From: Selaginella moellendorffii
Taxonomy: Eukaryota > Streptophyta > Lycopodiopsida > Selaginellales > Selaginellaceae
NCBI RefSeq assembly: GCF_000143415.4
Contig: NW_003314269.1
Coordinates: 1,762,118 to 1,826,117, forward strand
DNA length: 64,000 bases
Direction: 5' to 3'
Shown: positions 1 through 11,585 of the stretch, in pieces
Numbering within the stretch: the stretch's first letter is position 1
Layout of the letters: each line of letters opens with the position of its first letter
The notes under the pieces: model-generated
The model's input: only the letters and a program-made list of their open reading frames with translations
Databases searched by the model: none
What the model was told of the DNA's origin: nothing
Program-made: the position numbers and the translations under genes

Positions 1-46
1 ACCTCTAAGTACTCTAGAATCTCATATATGCTCATATATGTATACA

Positions 47-106
<60 letters not shown>

Positions 107-1304
107 AGGAGTTGGAAATAAGGTTGCATCATATCCCTTTTCTGTTGGGTTATATATTAATCCAAAGTGATATTAGTAATTGAGGTGGGATCCTCCCTCT
201 AAATGCAACATATAGAATTTCAAGAGACTTTGATTAATCAAAAAACAAAAAAACAGAATATTTACAAGGAGATTCAAAAGTAGTCTTATGCTCCAACTTA
301 GTGCTAGAAAACCCAAAAGCATTTTATTATTATTCAAATATTGTAATAGTTACATCTAATTAAAATCTTTATGCACAAAGCATTGCAAAGGTTTGTTGTT
401 GTAGACTTAATTGCCTCTTGTGAGAACTAACGATAACATATGAATTTTGCTCTTGGTCAACACTATGATTGCATCCACCAAATTTAATAACATGGGATAG
501 AAGAAATTGCTAAGAGTGTTAAATCAAGCTCATATGCACCAACATATGGAGCCATTGCATATTGTTGATCATGCTAGTGGAGAGTATAAGCTGGAGTTCA
601 CTTATAACTAAAGATTTACAACCAAGCAATAGAAAGCTTTAGCAATATTTGGGAAGCTAGAAATTAGATTTACCAAAATTGAAGAGTAAAATCGGTCTAA
701 ACAATGTCTAAAATCATTTCATCTAGTATAAGATGAGGATATTAAGAACTTTATCAGTGATATTTAACAGTGTATCAAGGCAATGAGAAAGAACTTTCAT
801 CCTTGGACTGAGTTCTGAGGAGATATTAACCAACAAAAAAGATAAGCCTGGAAAATAAATAAACTATGAAAGAAAAAAACTATTAATGTTTTGTAGCATT
901 TGTGGCTATGGCTAGATTGAAATTCAATGTTCATCATCAAGTTGTAGAAAATGTGTGCAACTATGATAAACAAAGTGAGGGTGATGTTGTTGAGGTTCTA
1001 AATATATAATAGGGTTAGTGGGTAGGTTGAGTAGTTTAGCTTTTACTTCTGTTGTCCTTATTCTATATTTATCTTGCATCTAAGCTCAAGTTCCACATTA
1101 TATTAGCTTGACTGACTGGCTCGTGTTTGGACTCGGCTCCGGTTTTATGGTGCTTGCAGTGAACAACGCAATGAGCAAGCGAGTGGTTTATAAAGCCGTG
1201 GGTTGCGTTATGCCACCATTATACTGAAATAGTGCCAAATTCTATTTAGCTTTGTTTTGCATATTGGTTTTGGTATTGAGATGTTAAATGCTCTAACATT
1301 CATG
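1..1304. other. AT-rich stretch without a recognisable gene
   Basis: This stretch is AT-rich, with stops in all frames and no open frame that resembles a known protein. It contains a TA microsatellite near its start. Around 880-960 a short frame with several Cys residues follows a Lys-rich stretch and could be a decayed retroelement nucleocapsid, but the Cys/His spacing does not fit a zinc knuckle. The last five bases (TCATG) are the left target-site duplication of the solo LTR that follows. Confidence 0.6.
51..104. repeat. (TA)n microsatellite
   Basis: An uninterrupted run of about 27 TA units, seen directly. It sits in AT-rich non-coding DNA and has no evident function. Length polymorphism between individuals is expected for such a run. 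Confidence 0.97.
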
Positions 1305-3074
1305 TGTGAGACACAAAATCCCTAGGCCCCAAAGTGGAGCCGGAAAGGGTGCCACGTGGTAGTGGCCGAAGCGAAAGCCAAACGAACATAACACGTTTGG
1401 ACTAAAAACTCCGACTTGGAAGGTCGAGAGCGGGAGTGGAACTCCCAATAAAGTGCTCGAGGAGCAAGCACGAGGCAACCAATAAGAAAGGCTCCAAAAA
1501 GGGACCCAAAAAGGACCAACACATGACACATGGAAGTGTCCGAGATGGAGTCCGAGGCAGACCCAAGTTAGAGTCCGAGATGGACCCGAAGTGGAGTCCG
1601 ATATAGAGTCCGAAGTGGAGTCCGAGATGGAGTCCGATATGGAGTCCGAAGTGGAGTCCGAGATGGAGTCCGATCTGGAGTCCGAGATGGAGTCCGATAT
1701 GGAGTCCGAGATGGAGTCCAAGATGGAGTCCGATATGGAGTCCGAGATGGAGTCCGAGATGAACCTGAAGTGGAGTCCGATATGGAGTCCGAGATGGACC
1801 CGAAGTGGAGTCCGATATGGAGTCCGATATTGAGTCCGAGATGGAGTTCGAGATGGAGTCCGAGATGGACCCGAAGTGGAGTCCGATATAGAGTCCGATA
1901 TGGAGTCCGAGATGGACCGAGATGAAGTCCAAGATGGACCCGAGATGGAGTCCGAGATGGACCCGAGATGGAGTCCGAGATGGAGTCCGAGTTGGAACCG
2001 AGACCGGGACCGAGACCGAGACTGAGTCCGAGTCCGAGTTCGAGTTCGAGTCCGAGTCCGAATACTAATACAGGCAGTTGGGTGAAAGCCCAAAGCGATC
2101 GTCCCCCAGGGGGGGGGGGCTGTAGGGGGTTCCAAAAATATAGTAGGGAGAGTGTGGGGGTTGGAGCCCAGTGGAGCCAGTTTGGCCAGTTTGGCCCAGG
2201 AAGGCCAAACCCAATGTTGGGTGATGAGCTGACCACTGGGAAGTCCAAGACTAGAGTGAACATGGACCGACAAGCAGGGTAGCTTGGTGAAGTGTTCAAG
2301 AGCCGGCTCTAGTTCCCCCGGGAGATCGACTGGCTGATGCTCCTAGTCCAAGTGTGGGTGGCACTACCTACTTGGATACCAGGCGTGGCTCAACGGAACC
2401 TCGCTCTAAGCCCATGGCTAGAGCACCCAAGGGCGGAAGGCGGGGAGAGTACCCAGGTGGCTCACGTAAGGCCACGGTGTTCCGAAATGTTGTCCCAAAG
2501 GCCCAGACTGTGGAAAGGAAGAGGAGCAGTCCTCTGGGGTAGTGACCAAGGACACAGTCGTGTGGTGAGGAAGTCCCAGAGGACCGTGGGACTTAGTGGT
2601 CGGGCCTATGGGCCTCGATCCAGTGGCAGTGTTGGCAAAAACGGCCAGGGGCAGAAAGGGACTTAGTAGGGACTGACAGAGGGATATTGGGGAAGGCTGT
2701 TCCCCATGTCAGTGGGCATCCTAAGGATGTTAAGGAGTGGATCCGAGATGACCACTCATGGATGGTTTGCCTAGTCTTGGAGAGCCAAGACTGTGATACA
2801 AGTGGTATTGAACTACCAATGTGGCAGAGGTGATTGGGCATGGCCTTAGCGTAATAGGCTGCCATGTCGGTGGTACTTTTGAGTGTCGGTCATGGGATCG
2901 GACACGTGGAGCACTTGGACCAAGTGCAAATGTTGAGTGGCATGGATGCCATTCTCGAGGTTAGCAAGTCCCAAGTCCTGAAATGGACTTATGGAGGTTG
3001 TGATTGAGACTCCTCCAAGTGGTCGGAGGTGTGGTTAAGTGACTAAAGTAGAATGGAAAATTTAGTCGCTTACA
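1305..3074 (+). mobile_element. Solo LTR of a long-LTR retrotransposon
   Basis: The block begins TGTGAGACAC and ends GTCGCTTACA. Both ends match the LTRs of the outer element at 6251-7926. It is flanked by a perfect 5-bp duplication, TCATG (1300-1304 and 3075-3079). No primer-binding site, internal region or second LTR follows, so it is a solo LTR left by recombination between the two LTRs of a former full element. Inside are a GAGTCC/GAGATG minisatellite (about 1528-2065), a run of 11 G (2109-2119) and a TATA-like CCAAAAATATAGTAGGG segment that may be the old promoter. The repetitive open frames on both strands are products of the array, not genes. Confidence 0.9.
1528..2065. repeat. GAGTCC/GAGATG degenerate minisatellite in the solo LTR
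   Basis: Tandem 12-bp units built on GAGTCCGAGATG, with variants such as GACCGAGATG and CCGATATGGA, run for over 500 bp. Because the unit length is a multiple of 3 and stops are rare, one strand reads as Met-Glu-Ser-Glu repeats and the other as Gly-Leu-His or Ser-Asp-Ser-Ile repeats. These open frames are artefacts of the repeat. Confidence 0.9.
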
Positions 3075-3769
3075 TCATGCTCTTATCCCTTTTCTTCTTG
3101 GGTTAAATGCTTAAAAGTTGCTCCATGCTTTAGTCCTTTCACTCCTTAGTTGCATATTTTGGAGTTCAACTCTGTCCCTTTGTTTAATAGTTCAAGAATT
3201 TGAAATTTAAGTTTCAATCTATTGCCTTTAAACATATGGCCAAAGGTCTAGGTTCCACTTTGTGGTTATTGGGTCCATTCATACATAGTCTTTATCCTAA
3301 CTTAAACTTATGTATTACCTTAAAGTTATCTATTATGGTTATTTCACATTTAGTCCTTACTTAAGCATTTTAAGATAAAATTTAAGGAACTTTTGCTTCA
3401 AATATATAACTTCTCACAAATCAAATTTATGTTAAAAACACATCTACTTCACATATAATCTTATCTTAAAATTTAAGAAAACAAACTCTTTCATTCAAAC
3501 ATGGTATTTATCTTAAAAGTGGAATAATTTCAAATTTGAACTTCCCTTCAGTTTTAAATTTGAAATTTGGAGAACTTATAATTCAATGATCAGGGAAACA
3601 AAGATGTTGCCCAAAGGCAAAGTAGACCTTAGCCACATCATCCTAAGCTATCAAATGCTAATAGGGTTTGGGTACTCAACCAAAAGGCAATAGTGATTAA
3701 AGAGTACCCCTCACTAAAGTCTCCATTGCTCACATTTAGTATTTAAGCCTCTATCTCTCTCTTAACATT
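3075..3769. other. AT-rich gap between solo LTR and Harbinger relic
   Basis: No gene is recognisable here. The stretch is AT-rich, with several copies of an AAATTTAAG-like word and a short inverted repeat (about 3370-3475) built on TTTTAAGATAA. It may include the decayed end of the Harbinger element on its right, but no terminal inverted repeat could be fixed by eye. Confidence 0.5.
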
Positions 3770-4590
3770 TACTTCACCCAAGTTGATGAGAACATTATGT
3801 AAAATGTAATATGCTTGGATGAAAGTGGTGAAGTACTTGGGGTGTACCTTTTGCTTTTGGTCCAGGCATCAAAATCTATACTTAAGCAAGTTGAAAGCTT
3901 GCTCAACCATAATCCTTACCATGTAATAGTGATTGTTAAAGGTTTTCTCACCCACCCCAAGGTTTACACTTGCAAAAACCAAAAGCATAAAATCTTTAAA
4001 CCAAAACTTGGAAGTTTACCGAGATGGGGAATATCAAGTATGACTGAAGCTGGTATCCTTTGTCTCTAATGAGGTCTAGCCTCACCCGCTCATTGAAAGC
4101 CAGAGTAACTAGCTATTGCAGCAGTTCTTCACCCTTAACCTTGAATTCCTCCAAACTTGCATGTCATAAACACTTTTTATATCAAAAAGCAATTAAAAAT
4201 GAAAACTAGAAGCCAAGCTTACTTGGCCAGCCAATGTAGATGCTAAAAGCCTCTTCCTCGCATTGTAGACAGCTTGTATTATGATGCTGTACCTCTACTT
4301 CCTATCGAAGTAGTCCACACCATCACTAGTCTGGGGTTGCACAATCTCAAAATATGCGCAATCAATAGCACCTACAACATTCAAGAGCTTTGTGTATATG
4401 ATCCTCTAGAATTGTATAATGACCTCCTAAACTTGAACTGCATTTTCTGGGAACATGATCTTGTATCCAAGTATCTAAACTATAGCAGTAGTTGTATCTA
4501 TAACTATCTCATGAGCTATAGATTCCCCAACAACAAACTTGGAAAAAAGCCCATTGTAGTCTAGGTTCTTGAAGAGCTTGCAAAGTGTTA
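3770..4590 (-). pseudogene. Decayed PIF/Harbinger DDE transposase
   Basis: Read on the minus strand, several short frames line up in order with a PIF/Harbinger (DDE_Tnp_4) transposase. An N-terminal helix-turn-helix piece (VGESIAHEIV) comes first, then GAIDCAYFEI with the first Asp. Next are YFDRK and RYSIIIQAVYNA, then RDKGYQLQSYLIFP with the second Asp, then a block reading MVRIMVEQAFNLLKYRF with the Glu, ending in YYILHNVLINLGE. In-frame stops and shifts interrupt it, so it cannot encode an active enzyme. The partner ORF lies upstream at 5320-6066 on the same strand, the usual two-gene layout of this superfamily. Edges are approximate. The family assignment rests on motif order; the loss of function is seen directly. 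Confidence 0.75.
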
Positions 4591-5319
4591 ACCCTAGCCA
4601 AACATCTATATCTCCTCCACTGTGTGTTTTTCTTCACAATCCCCACATGCAAAACCTGGCAAAGGAACTTGAAAGCTGGCTTCCTCATCTACATTTTCTT
4701 CTTCCACTAAGTCGAATCATAGTACTGCAACATGAACTAATCCCACCATATCAAGCACTTAAGCTTCACCCACCAGATGCCTAGTATGCCTAGTCTATAG
4801 TTGAAAGCTACACCTAATTCCACTCAAGAATCATTATCATCTTACAATTCATGCAAAGTAGCTAAAATGCAACATCTATCATCTAAAAACCTCTTAACAC
4901 CTCAATCACTAAAAGAAGAGCCTAACCTATGATATGCCAAGTTTTATTCTCCACTCCAGATGGTTCAATCTCCTCCATGTTGGGCTGGAGGATCTCTATT
5001 TCCTAGGTTTGGATCATATCCATTTCCTTAGGCTGGAGTTCCTCTAGATCCCCTAGCTAAAGTATTTGAAAAGTGAGAAAATTTGTTAAAAATGTTAGAA
5101 ACAAAAAAAGACATGCATGCAAAGCCAAGCTCACATCACTCAATATCAACTCTCAAGTAGTTGCTGACAAAGTCTGAAAGCCTAGTGATAGCCAACACAT
5201 ACTCCCTACTAGATGAGGCCTTCTCCCTTTCAATCTCTAAAAGCTGCTCATGGAAGCCAATGAGTTATTTATTTCTTTGGCTCATCAACAAGTTTCCCTC
5301 ATGCATGAGATTGCTTATG
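4591..5319. other. Spacer between the two Harbinger relic genes
   Basis: AT-rich sequence with no convincing frame on either strand. It separates the decayed transposase from the decayed Myb/SANT-like ORF and probably belongs to the same dead element. The short plus-strand frames here are antisense shadows. Confidence 0.5.
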
Positions 5320-6066
5320 GACTAATTGCTTCTTTTCTTTTTCTTTTTGCCAAAACTTCCATGAGGCCCTTCACCACCATAGGAATCATCATCCTCACCA
5401 ATGTCATAGCTTTCAACAACAATGACTGCAACAATAGTTTTAAAGTCAGCATTGCTATCTGTAATATATAGAGGGTTTGTTGTAGCCCAAATTCCCATGT
5501 AACTGTCCATAGCCTTGTAAATATCTTGCATTTGCTCCTTGGAGGGGTGAAGAAGTTGACACTCTTGTTTTGGTAATTGTTTATATTCTTATATTCATTA
5601 GAAATGTTTAACCAACACCGTTGGCAAGCCATTCCATCTCTATCCTTGAAACCATAGTCTACCAACTTGGCCCCAATGATGTTCCACCTCTCTGCAGTTG
5701 TAACCCCTTTGTCACAGCTTGTCAACTCTAACTACTTTATGAAGTTTTGGCCCTTGAGTTCTATAAGGAGCATGGTCTCCTCATGTAACCAATTCTTTCC
5801 CCAACTACACTTAACTTGTCCTTGCTCATTCTCCTTGTTTACCTAGATCAGGTTATCCTTCTTGATTGTTTCCTAAATTGATTGGAATGCAAATCTAGAG
5901 AAAAAGAATAAAGAAAGTTTATTGGGGTCTTGGGCTCCACTACTGCAGCCACTGATGCTACAGATGTTGTGGCATTGGCTTGAAGGGGCATCATGCGGTG
6001 CCCACAAGCTCCACCAATTGATCTTATGGCACCACCAGATCTCACACCATGCCCACTCCCCGCCAT
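5320..6066 (-). pseudogene. Decayed Myb/SANT-like ORF of a PIF/Harbinger element
   Basis: On the minus strand the sequence reads WGKNWLHEETMLLIEL, then TTAERWNIIGAKLVDYGF, CQRCWLNISNEYKNINNY and MQDIYKAMDSYMG. This is the trihelix/SANT-like fold of the second (DNA-binding) protein encoded by PIF/Harbinger transposons, and it ends in a Lys-rich basic tail (GKKKKKRSN). An in-frame stop lies between the first two blocks and a frameshift near 5530, so it is a pseudogene. It lies upstream of the decayed transposase on the same strand. A host trihelix-factor relic is possible but less likely given that neighbour. Confidence 0.65.
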
Positions 6067-6129
6067 GCTGCCCCAAAGAATATGCCAATTGAATTTTAGC
6101 TACAAGAGTTAAAGATTGGGGTGGGGGGG

Positions 6130-6250
6130 TTGTGGATCCTTAACTTTTCAATGTGATATCCTAAATTTAAGTTAACCACCTTAAAAAATAATTAAGTGCA
6201 AATCAGGATTTTTCTAGTGAAAATAACTTAAATTTAAGTTAAGACACTTG
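6130..6250. repeat. Left half of a foldback/MITE-like target site
   Basis: The bases flanking the outer retrotransposon, rejoined across one copy of its target duplication, form the perfect palindrome GTTAAGAC-ACTT-GTCTTAAC. Imperfect symmetry extends further out: TCCTAAATTTAAGTTA at 6162 is answered by TTAACTTTAGGA near 20250. The retroelement therefore appears to have landed at the centre of an AT-rich foldback sequence of roughly 200 bp. The palindrome is seen directly; the MITE interpretation is inference. Confidence 0.5.
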
Positions 6251-7926
6251 TGTGAGACACAAATCCCTAAGCCCCAAAGTGGAGCTGAAAGGGTGCCACG
6301 TGATAGTGGCCGAAGCAAAAGCCAAACGAGTGTAACACGTTTGGACGAAAAGGCTCCGACTTGAAAAGTTGAGAGTGGGAGTGGAACTCCCAATGGAGTG
6401 CTCAAGGAACGAGTATGAAGCAAGCAATAAGCAAGGCTCCAAAAAGGAACCCAAAAACAACCAACACATGACACGTGAAAGTGTCCGAGGTGGAGTTCGA
6501 GATGGACCCGAGTTGGAGTCCAAGGTGGAGTCCGAGATGGAGTCCGAGATGGACCCGAGTTTGAGTCTGAGGTGGAGTCTGAGATAGAGTCCGAGATGGA
6601 CTGAGATGGAGTTCGAGATGGACCCGAGTTGGAGTCCGAGGTGGAGTCCGACATGGAGTCCGAGATGGACCGAGATGGAATCTGAGATGGAGTCCGAGAA
6701 GGACCCAAGATGGAGTCCGAGGTTGAGACCGAGGTCAAGACCGAGACCGGGACTGAGACCGGGACCAAGACCGAGACCGAGACCGAGACCGAGACCGGGA
6801 CCGGGACCGAGACCAGGACCGAGACCCAGACCGAGCCCGAGTCCGAGTTTGAGTCCGAGTCTGAGTCCGAGTCCAAGTCCGAGTCCGAGTCCGAGTCCGA
6901 GTCCGAGTCCGAGTCCGAGTTCAAGTCTGAGAGGGTGAAAGCCCAAAGCATTCGTCTCCCAGACCCTGGGGGGTTTGGTGAGCTCCAAAAGTATAGTAGG
7001 GGGAGGACTGCAGTGGAGCCAGTTTGGCCAGGAAAGGCTAGTTTGGCCCAAAGAGGCTGCACCCAGTGTTGGGTGATGAGTTGACCACTGGGAAGTCCAA
7101 AACTAGAGTGAACACGGACCGACAATCGAGGTAGCTTGGTGAAGTGTTCAAGAGCCGGCTCTAGTTTCCCCGGGAGATCATCTGGCCAATGCTCCCAGTC
7201 CAAGTGTGGGTGGCACTACCTACTTGGATACCTGGTGTGGCTCAATGGAACCTCGCTCTAAGCCCATGGCTAGAGCACCTAAAGGTGGAAGGCAGGGAGA
7301 GTACCCACGAGGCCCGCGTAGGGCCACGGTGTTCCGAAATGTCGTCCCAAAGTCCCAGACTGTGGAAAGGAAGAGGAATAGCCCTCTGGTGTGGTGACCA
7401 AGGACACAGTCACACAGGGAGGAAGTCCTAGAGGACAGTGGGACTTAGTGGTCGGGCCCATGGGCCTTGATCCAGTGGCAGTGTTGGCGAACACGGCCAA
7501 GGACGGAAAGGGACTTGGTGGGGACTGGAATTGAGATATTGGGGAAGGTTAATCCCCATGCCTGCGGGCATCCTAAGGATGCTAAGGAGTGGATCTGGGA
7601 TGATCACTCATGGATGGATGGCCTATTCTTTGAGTGACAGGACTGGGATGCAAGTGGTGTCAGACCACCGATGTGACCAAGGCGAATAGGCATGGCCTTA
7701 GCATAACGGGCTAATATGATGGTGGTACCTTGGGGTGTCGGTCATGGGATCAGACACGTGGAACACTTGGACCAAGTGCAAAGGTGGAATGGCGGGGATG
7801 CCATTCTTGGGGCTAGTAAGCCCAAGTCCAAAATAGGACTTATGGAGGTTGTGAGTGAGACTCCTCCAAGTGGTCGGAGGTGTGGTTAAGTGACTAAAGT
7901 AGAATGGAAAAATTTAGTCGCTTACA
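6251..7926 (+). repeat. 5' LTR of the outer retrotransposon
   Basis: It starts TGTGAGACAC and ends CGCTTACA. The left part holds the GAGTCC/GAGATG array (about 6484-6935), followed by a CCAAAAGTATAGTAGGG segment (likely promoter) and then a unique region shared with the solo LTR and with the 3' LTR. Immediately after it comes the primer-binding site. Confidence 0.9.
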
Positions 7927-7929
7927 ATT

Positions 7930-7941
7930 TGGTATCGGAGC
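7930..7941 (+). promoter_or_regulatory. Primer-binding site of the outer element
   Basis: TGGTATCGGAGC lies three bases after the 5' LTR. It differs by one base from TGGTATCAGAGC, the common plant PBS complementary to initiator Met-tRNA. The inner autonomous element carries the same sequence. Confidence 0.85.
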
Positions 7942-10900
7942 TGTTCCTTAGTCCGACTTTTATTGGTGTTGAAGTATATCACCACTAGTGTTGGCATCGG
8001 AAGGTCCTAGGAGTGGGCTTGTCCTTGAGGAGTAGCAAGTCGGGAAGACATAGCTCTCCACTACAGTTCACGTGTGAACTTGTAGGCAAGGTGGTGGATA
8101 GAAAAGGGCCAATGATGGAACGACTTTGGGATCTTGGGAACAGTGCAAGGTTTTCCTCATTGAGTTGAGGATGTGATCTAGATGAGCGTTTGACTCAGTA
8201 AACTGGCTAATGTAGTTGTGGTAAACAACTATAGTTAGGATCACAGGGAAGATAGAGACTCCAAAACGATAAAGGAGTCACAAGATTACCCTCATGAAGT
8301 TGAGACTGGTGCTTATGAATTTGAGACCAGAAGTAATGACCGCGGGAGGTTAAATACTGAAAAGGACACAAATCCTTGAAATGGTAGCCGAAGCTACCTC
8401 TAATAAATGCTGGAACAACCCAAAGAGTTGGGGGTGTATTTAGAAGATGAGTTGGTATTCTCATCACATGGACAAATGGTCCTAAGGGGCAAAAGGTTGC
8501 CCCTAGAGAACAAATCAAGTGTCGGAGTAACACTTGCAAAAAATGGTCCTTGTGAGTAGGACATGAATACAAGGAGTTGTATTCCAGTGAGTTAGCACCT
8601 CAAAAGTAGGACTTCATAGGTCGTCAGATTAACAAAGTCCAAAAGGTTGAATGACTCCAATAGAGTCAAGGAATAATCCTAAGGGCTTGAGGAAAGCATT
8701 TGGACTGAGGTGTGTGGTGCCTCACAAAAGATGGGGAGGATTTTGAGATCCAAGCATGAGAGTAGTATGTATCTCATTAATGGCAGAAGGTGCCATGCTA
8801 AAGTCGTAGGAAAGAGTTTCCCGGAAGAAAACAACTTTGACACAAAATTGTGCATAAACTCTATGGTGCAGTGCTAATGGATAATTAGCCTAAGAGACAA
8901 CCATATTGGTCTTGGCAAAAAGACCTAAACACAAATAAGTGTCCTAAAGGTAGGCTCGTGGAGCCGATGGTGTGGAGACACCGAAGGTGCCAAGGCGTGT
9001 TGCCTTGAGGTCAAGTTAGTGGGTTCATGAGAACCCCTTCCAAAGAAATCCCAATGGAAATGGGAATAACATAGCCTAAGCTGGAAGGCATGCAATTAGA
9101 GTGTGGTGACCCAGATAATGATGGAAGTGTGGAAGCACCAACAATGAGTTGTAGGACTTGACAACTATGAGGCATCTAAGCAAAGGGTGCAAAACAATTC
9201 ATAAACTGGTAGAAGGCAACTACCTAAGACTTCTTATTGGGATAAGGAAGTTCAATATACCCTTATAAAGGATAAATTGCTTATGTTGTGACATAGTAAG
9301 TCAATGTTAAAAAGGGAATGCTCATTGTCAGAGAGGCCATCATTAGGACACCCAAACACTCTAGAACACCAGAAGGGGGTATTTGGTGTCACGAGGGCAA
9401 TGGATAATGCCCAAGGGACAAAGTCCCTAGTGAATGAAGGATAGGAGGTGTTATCCAAATGTCCAAGGTTGTGGAGACAGGAGAAGTCCATCTACCCAAA
9501 TTGAACAAAGCGAAAGAGGGATTTTAGCAAGGCTAGTGATGGACATATAAAGGCCCATAAGTAGCAACGGTGATCCTAGTGTGTGGAATTATAAGGTGAG
9601 CAAACCCGGATTGAGGAACCACTCCCTAGGCTGTCGGGTAGGTTCATCTCTATGAATACTTGCCAAGGCATGGTAGAAAGTGCAAAGCTATCTTCCTAAT
9701 CTGGAGGAGAATAACCGAAGGAAATGTATGAGGCCAAAAGGCAAGTAGTATAGGGATAGAATTGAACCATAGGAATTGACAAGCATGACTAAGGGTGGTT
9801 ATGCAAGTTGAGAGTGGAGAATCAAGTGGGTGCTCAAGCATGTTGTTACTAACGACCAGGATGCCATGAAGAGTCTAAAGCATGGGATTGTCCATGTTAG
9901 AATATATGGTAATTGGCAAACTTGCGAAAGGAGAGGCTTTAGCAAGCCAAGGAACAGAGTTCCTTGAACGTTCCCCTAGGTAGATAAGTACCTAGTCAGC
10001 CAAGTGTAAATAGTTCATAGAACGCGTGAAATCAGAGTGGCGCAGCAGAAACGTGGTCTTGAAGCTTGCTATGAGGCGAGGCTATCAAGATTGGGGAAGT
10101 AGTTCCCGAGTGTTCAAATAAAGGGTTTTGAATGAAAGTTGATGGTTAAGGATTTTCACGTTTATGCATGAACCATGTTACAGTGGCCGAAAGATTTGCT
10201 AAGTGAGATTGGCAAGTCGGGGGGAACGAATCCCCTAGTTGAAGGTGCTAACTTCAAAAGGGGTGGCCTAGCACCAAGCTATGCTCACCATGCAATAGGA
10301 GCAAAAGACTAGTGGCTAAGTGTGGGCTATAGAGTGCATTGGAAGGAATCCAAATGGCAAAGTTAGGCATGGAACACTAGTGTGTTGGATGCTAATAGAT
10401 TGTGAGAAAGGAAGTGTGCTTCCAATGATGAATTCCCAAATACTCCAAGTTGGCCAAGGTGAAAGCTCCAAAGGAGGGAGTGGCGAAGTAGCCAAAGGAT
10501 AGAGCCATGGATAGCTCTAGCACAACTTACGATGGCTGGAACTTGGTGCCAAAAGTGGCATAAAATAGAAAGGAGGACGATGGCGCCCTCAAGTGGGGAG
10601 TTTCTTAGGATGGGAAGTGAAGTTGCACAATATGTGTAGTGAAGGGTGTCAAAGACACCAAAGAAATTGACTTTGAGAAGTCAAAATTAAAAAGTTCTAA
10701 GGTGAATTGGTTATGTCAATAGAAGTTGGGACTACTCGAAAATGAATAATGGAATTGAGTTAGAGAAAGTGTCTCTAACGGGTTTAGCGAGAACTAAACC
10801 AATAAAAGGGAGCAAACCACCCCAAATGGCCGAATGAGTCTCTATGTTGGAGAGATTATGCCCCTTAGAGGATGGATAAGGCATGGTGAGCCTTCGGGGT

Positions 10901-11010
10901 CAAGCCATAGACAAATATTGGTTGGGTGCCAAGGATGGAAATGGTAATACTTGCAGATGTTACTTTATAAAAGGGTTTACTGTTCAATGAGGACATCGAA
11001 CTTTGTCTAT
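7942..11010 (+). other. Non-coding interior of the outer element
   Basis: About 3.1 kb with stops in every frame. The longest open frame is 121 codons on the minus strand and has no recognisable content. No RT, integrase, protease or zinc-knuckle motif could be found on the plus strand. The base composition is more GC-rich than the surrounding AT-rich gaps, and the region is not obviously a mutated gag-pol, which favours a non-autonomous element. Confidence 0.7.
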
Positions 11011-11022
11011 GGGTGGTGGAGT
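11011..11022 (+). promoter_or_regulatory. Polypurine tract of the outer element
   Basis: GGGTGGTGGAGT directly precedes the 3' LTR. The same 12 bases precede the 3' LTR of the inner chromovirus, and the roughly 20 bases upstream of it (CATCGAACTT...CTATG) match in both, so the two elements share their plus-strand priming signal. Confidence 0.8.
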
Positions 11023-11585
11023 TGTAAGACACAAATCCCTAAGCCCCAAAGTGGAACTGAAAGGGTGCCACGTGGTAGTGGCCGAAGCAAAAGCCAAACG
11101 AGCGTAACACGTTTGGACTAAAAGGCTCCAACTTGAAAGGTTGAGAGCGGGAGTGGAACTCCCAATGGAGTGCTCAAGGAACGAGCATGAAGCAAGCAAT
11201 AAGCGAGGCTCCAAAAAGGGACCCAAAAAGGACCAACATATGACATGTGGAAGTGTCCAAGGTGGAGTCCAAGATGGACCCGAGTTGGAGTCCGAGGTGG
11301 AGTCCGAGATGGACCCGAGTTGAAGTCCGAGGTGGAGTCCGAGATGGAGTCCGAGATGGACCGAGATGGAGTCCAAGATGGACCGAGATGGAGTCCGAGA
11401 TGGACCCAAGATGGAGTCTGAGATGGAGTCCGAGATGGACCGAGACAGAGTCTGAGATGGAGTCCGAGATGGACCCGAGATGGAATCTGAGATGGAGTCC
11501 GAGAAGGACCCAAGATGGAGTCCGAGGTCGAGACTGAGACTGGGACCGGGACCGAGACTGAGACCGAGACCGGGACCGAGACCGA
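11023..11585 (+). repeat. 3' LTR of the outer element, left part
   Basis: It starts TGTAAGACAC, the counterpart of TGTGAGACAC in the 5' LTR, and runs into the GAGTCC/GAGATG array. There it is interrupted by the inner element. Bases 11581-11585 (ACCGA) are the left target duplication of that insertion. The LTR resumes at 19121. Confidence 0.9.

Noticed and set aside
1293-2299. Long antisense and sense frames of Ser-Asp/Gly-Leu-His and Met-Glu-Ser repeats in the solo LTR (up to 326 codons)
   Set aside because: They arise because the minisatellite unit is a multiple of three without stops. All frames are open at once, and the same happens in every LTR copy here (6214-7203, 10984-11951, 18058-18333).
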